Below, piece after piece: positions 1 to 11,051 of a stretch of DNA of 64,000 nucleotides. The DNA lies in NCBI GenBank assembly GCA_947650285.1, contig CANTFL010001296.1:124001-188000 (forward strand), given 5' to 3'. This stretch comes from Hyaloperonospora brassicae (lineage: Eukaryota > Oomycota > Peronosporomycetes > Peronosporales > Peronosporaceae). Each line of letters begins with the position of its first letter. The first letter of the stretch is position 1. The translations under genes were made by a program, and so were the position numbers. Below the pieces are notes generated by a model. It did no database searches. It was not told where the DNA came from and saw nothing but the letters and a program-made list of their open reading frames with translations.

Positions 1-59
1 GGCACACCCCACTTTTGCTAGGGGCACACCCGTCCTCCCAAAATGATAATAAGGACTTT
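1..59 (+). repeat. Left terminal inverted repeat
   Basis: Pairs with 2300-2360 in inverted orientation. Differences are scattered single bases and one short indel near the inner end. Confidence 0.8.
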
Positions 60-216
60 CCATTTAATGTTTCGGTACGTACCTCGTTACGGACGTTAGC
101 TGTAATTTCCACAAATACTGCACGCGGTACGTGTTTGTCCGTGCCCCGAGAAAGCTAAGGAGAAGCTCACTCGAGCTGCAACGCCATACCCAACGGATGC
201 AAAGATCCGTAAAGCC

Positions 217-651
217 ATGACGGTGCTGAAGGAAAAAGTGGCAGAGCAGAAGAAGGACGAGAAAATGCGCCAGGATGGCCGTCTGCTGGGTAAGACCGAG
301 GCAGTCGAGAGCAAAGCTGTTTCCAAGCAGCGTCCGCTGCAGCTGAAAAAAACGTCCGAGTTCAGTCACGCGCAGTGGACAGTTGCTGTTGTGCTCATTG
401 GCATCGCATTGGCTCTCGGCCAACGTGGTTTTGTGCAGCGGCGCAACGGTCATTTGACGTCATTCAGAAAGCTGAAATTCCTGTGGAACATCATGTATTG
501 TTCGGCGTACCACAAGAGATTGATCCGGCAGACACATGCCAAGTCCATGCATGTTGACATACGTCTTCATGTACTTCTCCCGACGTCACGCGAATCCGAC
601 CGTTGCGTGCAAAACGCCACCTCTTGTGCCTCAATAGCCTATTGTTGCTAG
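217..651 (+). CDS. Hypothetical short frame inside the TIR element
   Basis: An open frame of 144 codons from an ATG; the frame is already open from about base 100. The first ~60 residues are rich in Lys, Glu and Gln and look like a charged helix. A hydrophobic stretch follows near residues 53-68 (WTVAVVLIGIALALG). After that the composition becomes ordinary and unconvincing, so only the first half may be real, possibly the last exon or a fragment of a small tail-anchored protein. I do not recognise a family. It could be a captured gene fragment carried by the element or a chance frame. Confidence 0.25.
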   Translation: MTVLKEKVAEQKKDEKMRQDGRLLGKTEAVESKAVSKQRPLQLKKTSEFSHAQWTVAVVLIGIALALGQRGFVQRRNGHLTSFRKLKFLWNIMYCSAYHKRLIRQTHAKSMHVDIRLHVLLPTSRESDRCVQNATSCASIAYCC

Positions 652-863
652 CGACAGCATTGCGTTGCGTGGTGCCCGTCGTCACAGGTCGCACATCATA
701 GTGATGCATTGCATGAGGTTTCTCGCTTGTTCCAACTTACGACGAGCGATAGACGAATACTAAAGCTGGGCGTGGCAAACGGAGAAGAGACTCGAAAGCG
801 TCTCATACTTTAGCAGCATAGTGGCCTCTTAGTGGCTTCAGGCACTGTGCACTTATCGCGGTG

Positions 864-2030
864 TCATGTCCATTGCATTGGCCCACCATTCAGACCGTAC
901 TCTATCGACCCGTCCTCGCCTTCGGTCTCGCGTATCTCCAACTCTTTGAAACAATGCAGCACTACAGCTGCACGACCTCGCGGAAACGACTCGGTTGCTA
1001 CCTGCTCCACTGTGAGACCATTATACGTACTACGCTTGGTGTGTTTCTTCCTAAAGCAAGGGTTATGTTGATGTATTGACCGGCGACGGAAGACGGCCGA
1101 TGTCTGGCTTTTGCTTGCATCTGTCCGTGCGCGACAACGTTTGTCATAGGCGTCTGGAGCCAATTGTCTTCAGCATCGACACACTTGAGATTTCGTGCGG
1201 CTACTTAGCTCAGCAGCAAGCTGCGGCCAGAGTCTGGGCGACTCGATGCCCCACTCGCGCCATCTTGTAAGAATGAGCCATCTTTCTGCTCGGTGAACGT
1301 GCGGGACGACAAGTCCGGGTTTGATGCAGTTACCGTATCGGTCCCGAAGCGCTGGCTGTGTTCGCCCGGGTACATTCTGACAAATGTCGCTCCACGGCAC
1401 TTGATCCCGATTGGACTCACTGCCTTTTGGCACGTATGCACGAAGTGCGAGCAGCAGCCGTCGATCCTCACTCAACTAAAACTTGTCTCACCGAAGACCT
1501 GGTGCGAGCGAGAGCTGCATTCGATGGCGGATCTGCCCCGACACACGGCCATCCATCAAATCTGCAACCACGTTCCCTTTTTCGCCAAAGACCGGGACAG
1601 CTTCACGCAGGATCTAATCTTCTCCTGGCGTAAAGGTTGGCCGCGTGTTTCCCGCGTTCAGCGCTGTCTGGTACCGAGCAAGACCATGAGCTGCTGGTCT
1701 TCCCGGCACGAACATGCGCTTTGTAATCTCGTGCCACTTCTTCACCAGTTTCGGGTCGTCTTGTCCCGTGGCCAACCGTCGAAGCGCTGTGTCTTCCTCG
1801 TTCGTCCACGCGCCAAGCCGAAACGTCGGCGAATCGTGCAAGTCATACCACAAGTTGCACGCAATACCCGAAAGTTCAAGTGGAAACTTGCTCGACTTGC
1901 GCGCCTCCTGCCACGCGCGAAGTGTGTTCCACGCTTGCAGAAGTATCTCCACGTTAGCGGCGTGTATCATGTAGAATTCTTTGGCAAAGGCCGCGACGAC
2001 TTTACGCTCTAAACTCGTAAAATCGTTGGG
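864..2030 (-). pseudogene. Broken Myb-repeat DNA-binding protein
   Basis: A single minus-strand frame runs from about 2030 to 864 and is interrupted by several in-frame stops, at about 1613, in 1476-1500 and at 1170. It encodes at least three Myb/SANT-like repeats: one starting WTNEED near 1815, a second starting FTPGED that is cut by a TAG right after the motif and resumes as ILREAVPVFG, and a third starting LSEDRRLLLALRAYV near 1475. A possible fourth begins ERWLILTRWREWG. Myb repeats of this layout bind DNA, and in eukaryotes occur in c-Myb-type and SNAPc-type factors. Staying in one frame across the stops suggests recent nonsense mutations rather than frameshifts. It lies wholly inside the TIR element, so it was either captured or encodes the element's own DNA-binding accessory protein. 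Confidence 0.6.
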
Positions 2031-2299
2031 GTCTCGGCTTCAAACGACTCGTGACTGTGAGCACGTAGAAACTCGGATGTCGTTGCCACTGCCGATGGTC
2101 AGATCTTGGCATCATACCATGCGATTGAATACCGTCTTTGAGACAGTAGAGATCCCAGCAGGCGTTGCCCGTTCAATACTGCCCTGGCCAAGATGGACTG
2201 ATAAAATCTCGCGCATGAGTGCATTTACCGTTTGAGATCGGGATATATCGAGCAGCAGTAAGTGACAACGTGTTTAGCTTTTTCTGCACCATACATATG

Positions 2300-2360
2300 A
2301 AGTCCTTTTAATCATTTAGGAGGGCGGGTGTGCCCGTAGCAAAAGTGGGGTGTGCCCCTA
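2300..2360 (-). repeat. Right terminal inverted repeat
   Basis: Inverted copy of bases 1-59. It includes the A-rich inner edge (aagtcctttt on the plus strand) and the outer ggggtgtgcccc motif. Confidence 0.8.
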
Positions 2361-5300
2361 GTCGTGGTCTTTTACTTTTTCTACGACTAGAATCTTTGCA
2401 TCAGTCGTTTCTCTTTCCTTTGTATAGTGCATATACCTGACAGGGCACTGACCTACACTGTTGTCAATGGGAGTTGCTGGATGCAGCCCACCGTTGATCA
2501 CCGTCCTACTTTTACAGTTTTTGATGCAAAAAAACTCTTCCCTCGTCCAGCCTTTCCTTCAGTGATTTTTTTCTTATCAGCCGCTCTCCATGTGCGTCGT
2601 AGTCCATTTAAATACGTGCTGATGAAGTCAAAGAACGGTTATGCTCGAGTTCATTATCAATAATCGCTTGACCTCGTCCAATACACCCCAATGCACATAA
2701 ACTACATCATCGTCTCGACTGTTGCCCTGTGCGACGAAACGCGGTGAGTCGTCTAGCACCAGCACGATTAGTACATGGCAATATGTGGAGAAAAGGAGTA
2801 CAAGTCCACATATGTGTGTCGAGCTCCCAAGCAACGTCGACATACGCCCGAGCAAATATACCTGCTGCATCCTTTGTGCGTTCTACACAGCCACTTGGTG
2901 GACGCGACATGCAGACGGCGCCATGGACGTGCGACAACATGATCGGCAGAATGCAAGCATCAGGTGCTGCTAGGTGTGGACAATATTGACCGGGTTGACC
3001 CTTGTAAGTTGCAGGATCAACATGCTGGCAAGCTTCGTTGCAGCCAGGCGAACGAGAATGAATGCGGCTACCATGCATTCCGTTGTATCGTGTTGTAGTA
3101 GAAGCAGGAGCAGAAGAGCAGTCTACGACTTCCCTGATGTAGTGACCAGAGAGCCCACGTGGAATAATATCGGTGTGAGAGAACAATTCTAGCAGAGCTG
3201 CATCAATGCAATCCAAGCACACGATCGAATAACAGTATAAGTGTATTCTCTTGCGCAATCGAGTCATCCGTGTGGTACAGAAGCGGTCGACATGTCGAGG
3301 GCAGTGTAAACCCATTCGAGTCGAAGGGATTCCAACAAGAATAACTAGTCGTATGATGAATACGTACCTTCCTTGAGCTCTATAGCTTTGGGGCTCTGCT
3401 TCGACAACGTTCAACAAATAGTCGGTAACAGGCACTTGTCAAGGAAAGCAATGGTCTCTCGTAAACATGAGCCACATTGCTTCTTTTGGTCAAATCTTAT
3501 GAAAGCGGTACGGACGCACGCAATTGTAGCGGTCAATGGAAGCCCAAGGCGTTGGTACAAGCAGTAGTCAGTTGTTGCTGCTGACGACGACTGGGACGTA
3601 GGTTCGAGGGACACGATGACAAGTTTGTTGCGACACATGTCGAGGGAACAATCCCAGTGATGGTCGTGAACTGGATCCCGACTCTGTATGAATACGGTCC
3701 CGTCGCAGAAGGTGCAGGAAGACTGAATGCATCATCGCGCGACGTGACTCCTGTTTGCTGCTCAATGTATTCACTACAGAAAGTGATTGGAAATGACACT
3801 TGAGCTCTGTGCTTTATTATTCCTCATGCAACACATGCGATTAAATGACGATCGAAAGGCTACACTTTCGAGTATGCTAAATGCGAGCAAAAGCGTAGAA
3901 ACCGTGCCCATCTAGTGCTCGTTCGAGCTGGAGCTGCTGCTAGCCTATGACCCCTAGCGGTCATTGAACGAGTCCGATGGATACCTAATTTGACACCTTA
4001 GCGGCGGTCAGAACATAATTCGCGAACAGCTCATTGGAGCGAGCTCTGTACACACGTGCATAAAAACACGACTGAAAGAGTCGTTGCAACGGGTAGTCGC
4101 CTCCCACGCTTGTCCACACATAGATGTGTGTTGGCGCGAACTGAGCAGGTACGTTGTCGTTGTCGACACGTTCTGCGTCAAGAGAGCCACGTCAAATCAA
4201 TAATACATGCGTAGTACAAGTGTTACACATGCTTAAAAGGACATGCAGAAGACCAGGCAAGGCTTGCTTACGATTATTGAAACCGTTCCAACGCACATCG
4301 ATGCGCTCGATCATTTTTCTCGGAACATTGTTCATCGATCAGCAGCTCCTACGCCTGTGTGCAGAGAAAAGGCAGAGACGTGAACCTGACCGACGATACG
4401 ACGCTGGTAGAAGCGGAGTGAGTTCTCAGGTCTGCTAGTGGAACGCGTAGAGACCTAGCGGATGACGTCAAGATAGGACAAGGCGGCGACAGGCCTGACC
4501 AACTTGAGGTTCTTTGATCGAGGCCATTCATCGCTCATCATGACTGAGCTTGGCGCGCCTCCTGCGTCTGGTTGCAGTGAAAAGGAGCTGGCCGCGTTGA
4601 GAACGACCTCTCCTTGCGCTACGTGCCAGTTCTCAATAGCCGAGACACGGTAGGATATGCAACGAAGTCAGACAGCTCGGCACGGTCAGTAGACCAGACT
4701 GATCACGCTTCAGTTCCGACACTGCCTCGTTCGTGGACTGACTCCTCGCACACTCCCTCGGGGCACGGACGGAAGCGGCACTTGATCTCTCGCTGACAGC
4801 AAATGTGGTGAAAAGAGCACGGAAAAAGTCGACGATAGTCGTATCACCCGACAAGCAATCGATGTACTTGCGGATCGGTCCTCTTTCACATGAACGAACG
4901 ATTCAGTAATCCAATAACAAATAAATAAATAAATGAATGAATGAATGAGCGAATGAATGAATGAGCGAATACGCTACGCCTCGATAGGCAATGTGAGTGT
5001 TCACCACGAGGGCGTTTCGAGAAGCTCCGCTGTTGCATGACCGCTCCGTTGCGCTCGCTTGGTCGACGCAAATGCACCGGCAGCCATTCGTTTGTCAAAT
5101 GCTGTCAACAATTGCAGGAGCTCAGATCCAGACCCGTGCAGTGGTCCCGTGGTACATCAGTCCTCCCCCTCCTCGTGCGTAGCCACGACAGGCCATCAGT
5201 TCTTGCTGCTCTGTTGCAAAGCAGTCTGCGATCAGGTTTGTCCGCCAAGATCCATTGGACGGGATCGACGCGCCGACAGCGTTATGTCACGCAAAGTAGG

Positions 5301-5447
5301 ACACGTCCAGTGAGGTCCGGCAACCCGTGAGTCCACACACGAGCCACTCACTGGTCACGAGCCACCCCACCTGCTTTTCCAACAGGAGCAGGGGACAACT
5401 CGCTCTTGCTCCGCTTGATTCACAATTCCTTTGTCCACGTCAATCCA
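2361..5447. other. Stretch without a secure gene
   Basis: About 3 kb right of the TIR element. The minus strand between about 3800 and 2700 has several partly coding-looking pieces in different frames, including a 242-codon frame (3435-2707) rich in Cys and His but matching no family I know. These may be exons of a decayed gene. The only clear structure is a tetranucleotide repeat at 4917-4970. The last ~100 bases are the CT-rich 5' flank of the next gene. Confidence 0.5.
4917..4970. repeat. AATA/AATG tetranucleotide microsatellite
   Basis: Runs of aata units pass into aatg units interrupted by gagcg steps. This is simple sequence with no coding role. Confidence 0.9.
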
Positions 5448-6692
5448 ATGTGGCACTCTTCCTCTCTTGTCCAGCTCCTTGTCCTCCTCTTTGCCTGCCT
5501 GCGTTCAACCCATAGCCAGTCGTTCGAGTCACTGAGCAACGGCGCTCGTTACATTGATATCGATAGCGACAGTGCCGGGGCCTCGGGCTCGGGCGAAGAA
5601 ACGGTCGATCTGTACAATGTCTGCCCCGTACTTGTGAAGTTCAACGAGGAGCAGGAACTCCTCTCTGAACGCGAGTTGAAGGCCAAAGCGGTCGATGCCG
5701 CCATGACGGCGTACCTCTTGAGCCACCCGAACAACACGTTGTGGGACTTTTTCAAGATCGAGCGCAAGCAGAAGCGGGCAATGTGGAACCACTTGCCCAC
5801 GTCGGAGAAATTCAAAAAGGTGTTTCGGAACGTGGTCGACATCGTGTCAGACACGGCGATCGAGACCGCGCACTTGATGGCCGACGTGGTCGAGTGGTGC
5901 GTCCACACGCTGCATCACCCGCACGTGGGCATGCGCCAAGTGTCGGACTTTTTCAATCAATTTGGCCGAAACGTCATGATCATTCATGGCCTCTTGATGA
6001 ACGACACGCAGCGCACGGTGGAGAACGTCGGTGGGGGGACGCTCCTGTTCATCCGACACCACCCAGCGGATTTCATGTCGGCCGCCATCGTGATCTTCGC
6101 TACTGGAGCTGCTCAGATACATGGACTGTTCATGGCAATTGAATTTGTGTTTGGAAGCGCGGCTACGGCTATCATCAAGGTGTTGTTGACGGTCATGACG
6201 TTCATGCACTTCGTTGACGTCCCCGTCCTGCTCATCTCGCCGTTCGTCTCGTCGTTTGCGAAAACGTCTTCAGCATTGTCTTCGGGGCTGAACTTGACTC
6301 AGAATGGCTCGACGCTGACGTTGGATGCCATTCAGCCTACGAACGCATGCCTCATCCCCAAAGCGTACCAGCCCACGTTCTCGTCCCGTGACTTGTGTCT
6401 CAGCACGCCAGCAGAAGTGCGCGTGCTGCTCTTCGGCACGGCCAAGCGATCGATTGACATGAGCGACGACGAGCGCATGCACGCGTTCAACTACTTTCAC
6501 GACTTTGTGTGCTGCTTCCTCACGGACCAGGAGTTCGAAGTGAATGCTCCGGTCATAAATGAAACCAGCTTTGAAGCGACGCTCGTGCCGATGCCCGTGA
6601 AGATGACGGATTGCGATAAGCTCTTCGCGGTCCATAGTGCCACGACGGCGTGGCGGACGAGTGTAGGTTCGGGCAGTGTCGAGGAAGACTGA
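5448..6692 (+). CDS. Secreted or membrane-anchored protein, conserved-looking, unknown function
   Basis: The open frame starts upstream at a non-ATG codon. The first ATG at 5448 gives a 414-residue protein whose first ~24 residues (MWHSSSLVQLLVLLFACLRS...) are a good signal peptide, with a likely cut after THSQ. The mature part begins with an acidic, Ser/Gly-rich stretch and then a helical region. Residues about 210-271 are a long hydrophobic block that could hold two or three membrane spans. A more polar Cys-containing C-terminal domain follows. Several N-glycosylation sequons are present (NNT, NDT, NLT, NGS, NET). No RXLR or LFLAK effector motif is seen after the signal peptide. It converges with the next gene on the other strand. 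The protein is probably genuine, but I do not recognise its family. Confidence 0.75.
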   Translation: MWHSSSLVQLLVLLFACLRSTHSQSFESLSNGARYIDIDSDSAGASGSGEETVDLYNVCPVLVKFNEEQELLSERELKAKAVDAAMTAYLLSHPNNTLWDFFKIERKQKRAMWNHLPTSEKFKKVFRNVVDIVSDTAIETAHLMADVVEWCVHTLHHPHVGMRQVSDFFNQFGRNVMIIHGLLMNDTQRTVENVGGGTLLFIRHHPADFMSAAIVIFATGAAQIHGLFMAIEFVFGSAATAIIKVLLTVMTFMHFVDVPVLLISPFVSSFAKTSSALSSGLNLTQNGSTLTLDAIQPTNACLIPKAYQPTFSSRDLCLSTPAEVRVLLFGTAKRSIDMSDDERMHAFNYFHDFVCCFLTDQEFEVNAPVINETSFEATLVPMPVKMTDCDKLFAVHSATTAWRTSVGSGSVEED

Positions 6693-7085
6693 TGGATGTG
6701 TTTCGCGTGGTGAGGTTCCAGCTCGTGGGGTGCCGTGGACGATACGAAAGAGCACGCGGTCGACTGTTTCGAGGGTCGTGAAGGAGCTATAGCATCGTAG
6801 CGCAGAGTGCAGTATAAGATGTAGCTTTGAACCGGCGTAGCGAAACAGGAGCGTACCTTTCCACCAACGTCGAACTTGACTACTACATGCCCTCGACACA
6901 ACGGCCATCTTCGTTTCGCAAAATGCCACACTCCTTGCGAGAGCCAACGCTGCCAGCTCCTCAGCCCACGACTACAACGACACATGACGAAAACGCATCC
7001 AGCAGACAACCCGTGCAAATTCCATTCACGCAGTGTGTCAGGGTCACATGCAACACGCCCCACAGGCGCCGCGATCCCTACGGGA
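6693..7085. other. Convergent intergenic stretch
   Basis: Lies between the 3' ends of two convergent genes. It should hold both 3' UTRs. No further structure seen. Confidence 0.5.
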
Positions 7086-9050
7086 CTACATCAAGACGTA
7101 GGTGCTCTCCAACGGCGTCCGAAGTCGCTCGAGCGGCACTGAAATCGGCGGCAGATCGTTCGAAAACGAGTGGCGACTTGTCTTGGGTGGAAAGAGGTCG
7201 TCGGACAGCGAGACATCAATCACCTCTTGTTTCGTGAGCGAATCGCGGCCACACGCTGGCCATACGTCCACTGTGATGGTTTCGTCCTCGAGGTAATCCA
7301 CCAACACGACCGGCACACATTGTAACTCTAGCTGGATGCCCACATTGTAACGGTGATGGCCATCCAGGATCGCACCCGTGACTCTGTCTACAAGCAGTGG
7401 CTCCAGGTAAGCATTCCAGGAAATAGTCGCGCGGCGCAACCCGTCGACGCGTTCCCAACTCACAACGTGCTCATGTGGCTTCAGCCACTGCAGCGATGCT
7501 AAATGTATCAGCGATCGCTTTGGCTGCCGCGGAGGATGGACGTCAAAGTGATACTTGTAGAAGTACGACGTCGGGTCCGTGATGCGCGTCAGCAGGAACT
7601 TTTGGCGACGTTTGATGTCGTCGGACAAAAGGTCTTCCAATGTCGCTGCCTTGTGCTGACAAAAGCTCGACGTCAGATCGTTCTCACGAATAGCATTGAA
7701 GAAGTCCTTCGTGTCAAACAGCGGCTTGATGATCAGGTCCATCTGCGTAGAGTAGCGAACGTGATCTTGCGCGCGCAGTCGACCACGGAACAGACTCTTG
7801 GTCACGGACGTAGCCAAGTTCTGCGCTCCGCAAATCAAACTTACCGATACGCGCTGTAGCCGCTGCCTGCGCTCGAGCAAGTGCAGCGTAATCGCCTGCA
7901 TTCCTCCGCTCAACATCGACGTTGTTGCAGCTCGTGCAACGACTGCTGCTACAGGCACAGGTGGCTGCCGCAGCACGGACAACGGGATGGATATAGGCGG
8001 CAGACTCTCCGTTAACCTATGACGACTGGTCTTTGGCGGAAACACGTCCGACGAAAGTGCCATCGCAATCACTTCTTCCTTCCTGAGCTGCAGCCGTCCA
8101 CACCCTGGCCACACGTCCACTTCAATCGTCTTGTCACCCACATAGTCGACCAGCACTGCCGGCACTTGCTTCAGCCGCAACTGCAGCGCAACATTGTAGC
8201 GATGATGACCATCCAAGATCGCACCAGTGCGGCTGTCGACCAGCAGCGGTTCCGTGTACGCGTCCCACGTCAGCGTCGCTTTCCTCAGTCCATTCACGCG
8301 TGCCCAGCTCACGATCTGTTCATGAGGTTTGAGCCACGCGAGGTCCACGAGCTGAACATCGGCTTTCCGCGGACACAATTGACGGCGGTAGTCGTCGTCA
8401 TGGAAGCGGTAGAAGTACGACGTCGGGTCCGTCACACGAGCGACGAAAAAGGCTTCGACGGCCGAGACGTTGGAGCGGTCCCAATGGCTCTCGTCCGCCT
8501 CTTCCTCCAGTTCCTTTCCCGCGTCGTTGCCACTATCCTTGAACTTGAACGCGTTCCGCAGCACCGAATCGTCCCGTGTCGTGGGCAGCCACAAGTGTCT
8601 CCTCGTCGATCTCGACGTGCGACTCGCGGGCTCGAGACTGGACGCCGCATGGCCACTGACTGCCGCCAGAGCGGTCGAGTGCGACCGTCCGACCGGATGC
8701 CGTACGGTGGGCGCTACGACCAAAGCGCTCTGTTCGCTGCGGTCGAGTCGCACGAGTCCGTCGCGGGCGGGGCGACTTTGGGCACGACAAGACGGCGTCA
8801 CGGGAGCTGCTGCTGCGTGAGCGGCTACGGGTTTACTTGGATCAGACACGACGTCGCGCTCGGCTGTCTCTGTAGCCACTGGGGGCACCGCGTAGAAGCG
8901 CGGGTTTGGCAGCATTGCCACGTGCAAGAGCGCGTCGTTGGACGGCGAGACGGGCAAGTGACGCGGTGTGGGCTTCGTGGTCCCGGATAACGTGACTTCC
9001 TGTCTATAATCGAGATAAAGAACCCCAATCGAACCATAGAGCCATTGCAT
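7086..9050 (-). CDS. Protein with two ParB/sulfiredoxin-like (SerK-like) domains in tandem
   Basis: 654 residues from an ATG at 9050; Met46 is an alternative start. Two homologous units cover residues about 200-360 and 485-645. Each has DPTSYFY, then WLKPHE..VSW, W.AY.EPLLVD, the core GAILDGHHRYN, a VP.VLVDY strand, TI.VDVWP.CGR, and a closing FPPKTSRH tail. A DGHHR core after a conserved acidic strand is typical of the ParB/Srx fold, whose free-serine kinases (SerK, SbnI) make O-phosphoserine; assigning that activity here is inference. The first 200 residues are Ala/Ser/Arg-rich and disordered. Residues about 379-437 between the units are Arg/Leu-rich, lack acidic residues at first and end in RYSTQ, like a mitochondrial presequence now buried inside the protein. 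This suggests fusion of two tandem paralogs, or two genes read as one frame. Confidence 0.8.
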   Translation of the reverse strand: MQWLYGSIGVLYLDYRQEVTLSGTTKPTPRHLPVSPSNDALLHVAMLPNPRFYAVPPVATETAERDVVSDPSKPVAAHAAAAPVTPSCRAQSRPARDGLVRLDRSEQSALVVAPTVRHPVGRSHSTALAAVSGHAASSLEPASRTSRSTRRHLWLPTTRDDSVLRNAFKFKDSGNDAGKELEEEADESHWDRSNVSAVEAFFVARVTDPTSYFYRFHDDDYRRQLCPRKADVQLVDLAWLKPHEQIVSWARVNGLRKATLTWDAYTEPLLVDSRTGAILDGHHRYNVALQLRLKQVPAVLVDYVGDKTIEVDVWPGCGRLQLRKEEVIAMALSSDVFPPKTSRHRLTESLPPISIPLSVLRQPPVPVAAVVARAATTSMLSGGMQAITLHLLERRQRLQRVSVSLICGAQNLATSVTKSLFRGRLRAQDHVRYSTQMDLIIKPLFDTKDFFNAIRENDLTSSFCQHKAATLEDLLSDDIKRRQKFLLTRITDPTSYFYKYHFDVHPPRQPKRSLIHLASLQWLKPHEHVVSWERVDGLRRATISWNAYLEPLLVDRVTGAILDGHHRYNVGIQLELQCVPVVLVDYLEDETITVDVWPACGRDSLTKQEVIDVSLSDDLFPPKTSRHSFSNDLPPISVPLERLRTPLESTYVLM

Positions 9051-11051
9051 ACATAGTTAGCGCGATTTGTCGGATGACAGGGGGATAAGATTTGAGTAGG
9101 GAGCGCTAAAACCAAAATAGAAGAGGGGGAGCGCAGAGCGGATAGCAGATGACGATAGAGAGCGTACCCAGAATGAGGCGCCATGGCTGGTTCGTGTCAG
9201 GCGAGCACGTCCACGCTGTGGCGGTATACAGCACGATATGCGAGAGCCAATAACCGGGAGACGTGGAATAGAGTGCGCTCGCCACGTACGTTGTAGAAAG
9301 CAAATCAAAGTGTGTGACCAGCAGCCGTCGCGGCCTTTTCGTCCCCCCCCCCCATCTCTTTCTTACCGCTACTCTCGTTGCCCGGCGCTCGGTGTGGCTT
9401 ACTCAATCCAAGTGCAGCCTCTCGTTGTTCACGCGCCACGTCTTGTTCCGGCTGCTCCCTTTTTTTGACAGCCCATGTGGGGTTGCAAGGCTTTGCAGGA
9501 TCGATGCACGACGAGACTGCGGTGGATCATACAGCGTCCGCCTACTCGGAGCTCACGAAAAAGGACGTCGAGAATGTTCTCGATGCCCATTGCCCAGCGC
9601 TTGTGGCTCCGTGCCGCAAGAACCGCTCGTGCTGCTGCTCTCGGTTTCGACGCTTGTTGCAAGTTTTTTGCCGCTTTTGCGTCGGTGCGAACAGCAGCTT
9701 TTGATTCTGCTGGTGGCGCACTGCCAGGAGAGTTATATCCTGACGATAACGCACAACCGGTTGTAGCAATTGCATCGATTGGCTTTTTGCGCAAAGTGGC
9801 CAGCGCGCAGAGGAATAGGGTCTATTCGTATGCATGACATATCCTGAGTATCGATCGCAACGAGTGGACACATTTGCCGCAATTTGCTCGTGCACGACCG
9901 CTTACGTCGAAGTGCCAACTCCATGGCGGTGCATTGGGACGCCCGTCGACGTTTGTGACGAGTGATAGACCGATTGTCACGCAAATGTTCTTTGATTCCC
10001 GTCAAGACATTGGCGGGGACTTCGCGATCGTTTGCATCGTTGGGAGTGGGTGAAGATACGGCCGACCAACGGCGGATCGCTGACGACAGGCTGATAAACA
10101 TCGCCAAAGGATAGTGACCGTTTAGTGGCCAGTAGTAGCTCGAGAGAACGTACGGTCGACTTTCAGGCCGTGACAAGGACCACGTGATAGACGGCCTTTT
10201 GCTTGCTGTTGACTTTCGTGACGTCATCGGGAGTTGTTAGTGGCTACTACACACTCTGAGCGGCTTCCTCCGATCGACGATGTAGCTATACGAGCCCTTT
10301 TGCGTCGCCCGATGTTTGTCAGAGGAAAGATGATGTATACTAAAACGAATCGATAGAAGATCGAATGCTACAACTGGGGGCAATCCACTCTCTCTTGGCA
10401 CTTGCAGAGTGGAAGCGTTCACTTGATTATCGAAACTGAAAGGATAAGAAGTCTATCTGGGGGCAGCAGTCTCCGATCAAAGCAACAAAGAGGGATGTGT
10501 CGTGTTTGCTGAATGTTGAGGGTGTTGAGCCGTAAAGGTTGATCAATATGCTTATTATCGTATGTACCCTTAGTGCGATGCATCATATCTTGTCGACGTA
10601 ATGCTGTACGGTAATCGCCTTCGCTTCAGTGGACACTGCTAGATAAGCCTCGTACAGACGCGAATTGGGGTCCGGCTTACATGATATGGTGCCACGATGT
10701 CTTAATGACATAGCTGATCGCAAGTTGCAGCGAGGCCAATGAACAGGCGCGATCGACCACGAGCGTCACCCTGACTTTGATCATTCTATCGGGACATTTC
10801 CGCGTTTGCAACGATGGCATTGCGTGTGTGAAAAAGCAATAGCGAATTGATCAGTTTGCTTGGCGCATGTAGTATTTGTCAACAACCGATGGGTAATGGT
10901 GCAATAGGTACCGCTATCCAACAGGTGATGAAGCTACGCACAGACTATCACTGACTGACCAACTCGTCAACAGCAGAAACTCCTCTGCTTTTCGCAAACC
11001 ATCGACTATCACAGCTCACCCCCTGTCGGTCGACTCCATTGCAGCGCTCAT
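9051..11051. other. 2-kb intergenic stretch
   Basis: Upstream of the ParB-like gene and downstream of SPP. On the minus strand at about 9300-9100 there is a short hydrophobic frame with a plausible intron, and an ATG-started frame of 164 codons covers 10227-9733. Neither resembles a known family. A short C-run lies at 9347-9355. Bases 10440-11050 show nothing I can support. Confidence 0.4.
9504..9837 (+). pseudogene. Possible small gene with a frameshift
   Basis: An ATG at 9504 opens a coding-looking frame (MHDETAVDHTASAYSELTK...) for about 35 codons. Near 9610-9625 the protein-like signal moves to another frame, ARTARAAALGFDACC onward, which runs to a TGA at 9835-9837. Either a single-base indel or a very short intron separates the halves. 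Together they would make about 110 residues, Ala-rich in the second half. No family recognised. Confidence 0.25.

Larger units (their letters stand above)
1..2360. mobile_element. DNA element with terminal inverted repeats
   Basis: The first ~59 bases and the reverse complement of about 2300-2360 match over nearly their whole length, with a handful of mismatches. Each end holds two copies of the motif ggggcacaccc about 20 bases apart. This is the structure of a class II (cut-and-paste) element of about 2.36 kb. The left end is probably clipped by the window edge, because the right end continues a few bases further (cccctag). No target-site duplication can be judged for that reason. The interior carries a broken Myb-repeat gene on the minus strand and a short plus-strand frame with one membrane segment. 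No recognisable DDE transposase is visible, so it is either non-autonomous or carries a transposase I do not recognise. Confidence 0.75.

Noticed and set aside
2707..3435. 242-codon minus-strand frame
   Set aside because: Long but Cys/His/Arg-rich without recognisable motifs, and its start is not supported. Only kept as a possible trace of a decayed gene.
5448..6692. RXLR or Crinkler effector in the secreted protein
   Set aside because: There is a signal peptide but no RXLR, dEER or LFLAK motif, and the protein has a long hydrophobic block unlike soluble effectors. No convincing effector was found elsewhere in the window either.
8019..8990. Plus-strand open frame of over 300 codons opposite the ParB-like gene
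   Set aside because: Exact antisense of the strongly patterned tandem-domain gene; its composition is what GC-rich antisense gives and it has no domain of its own.
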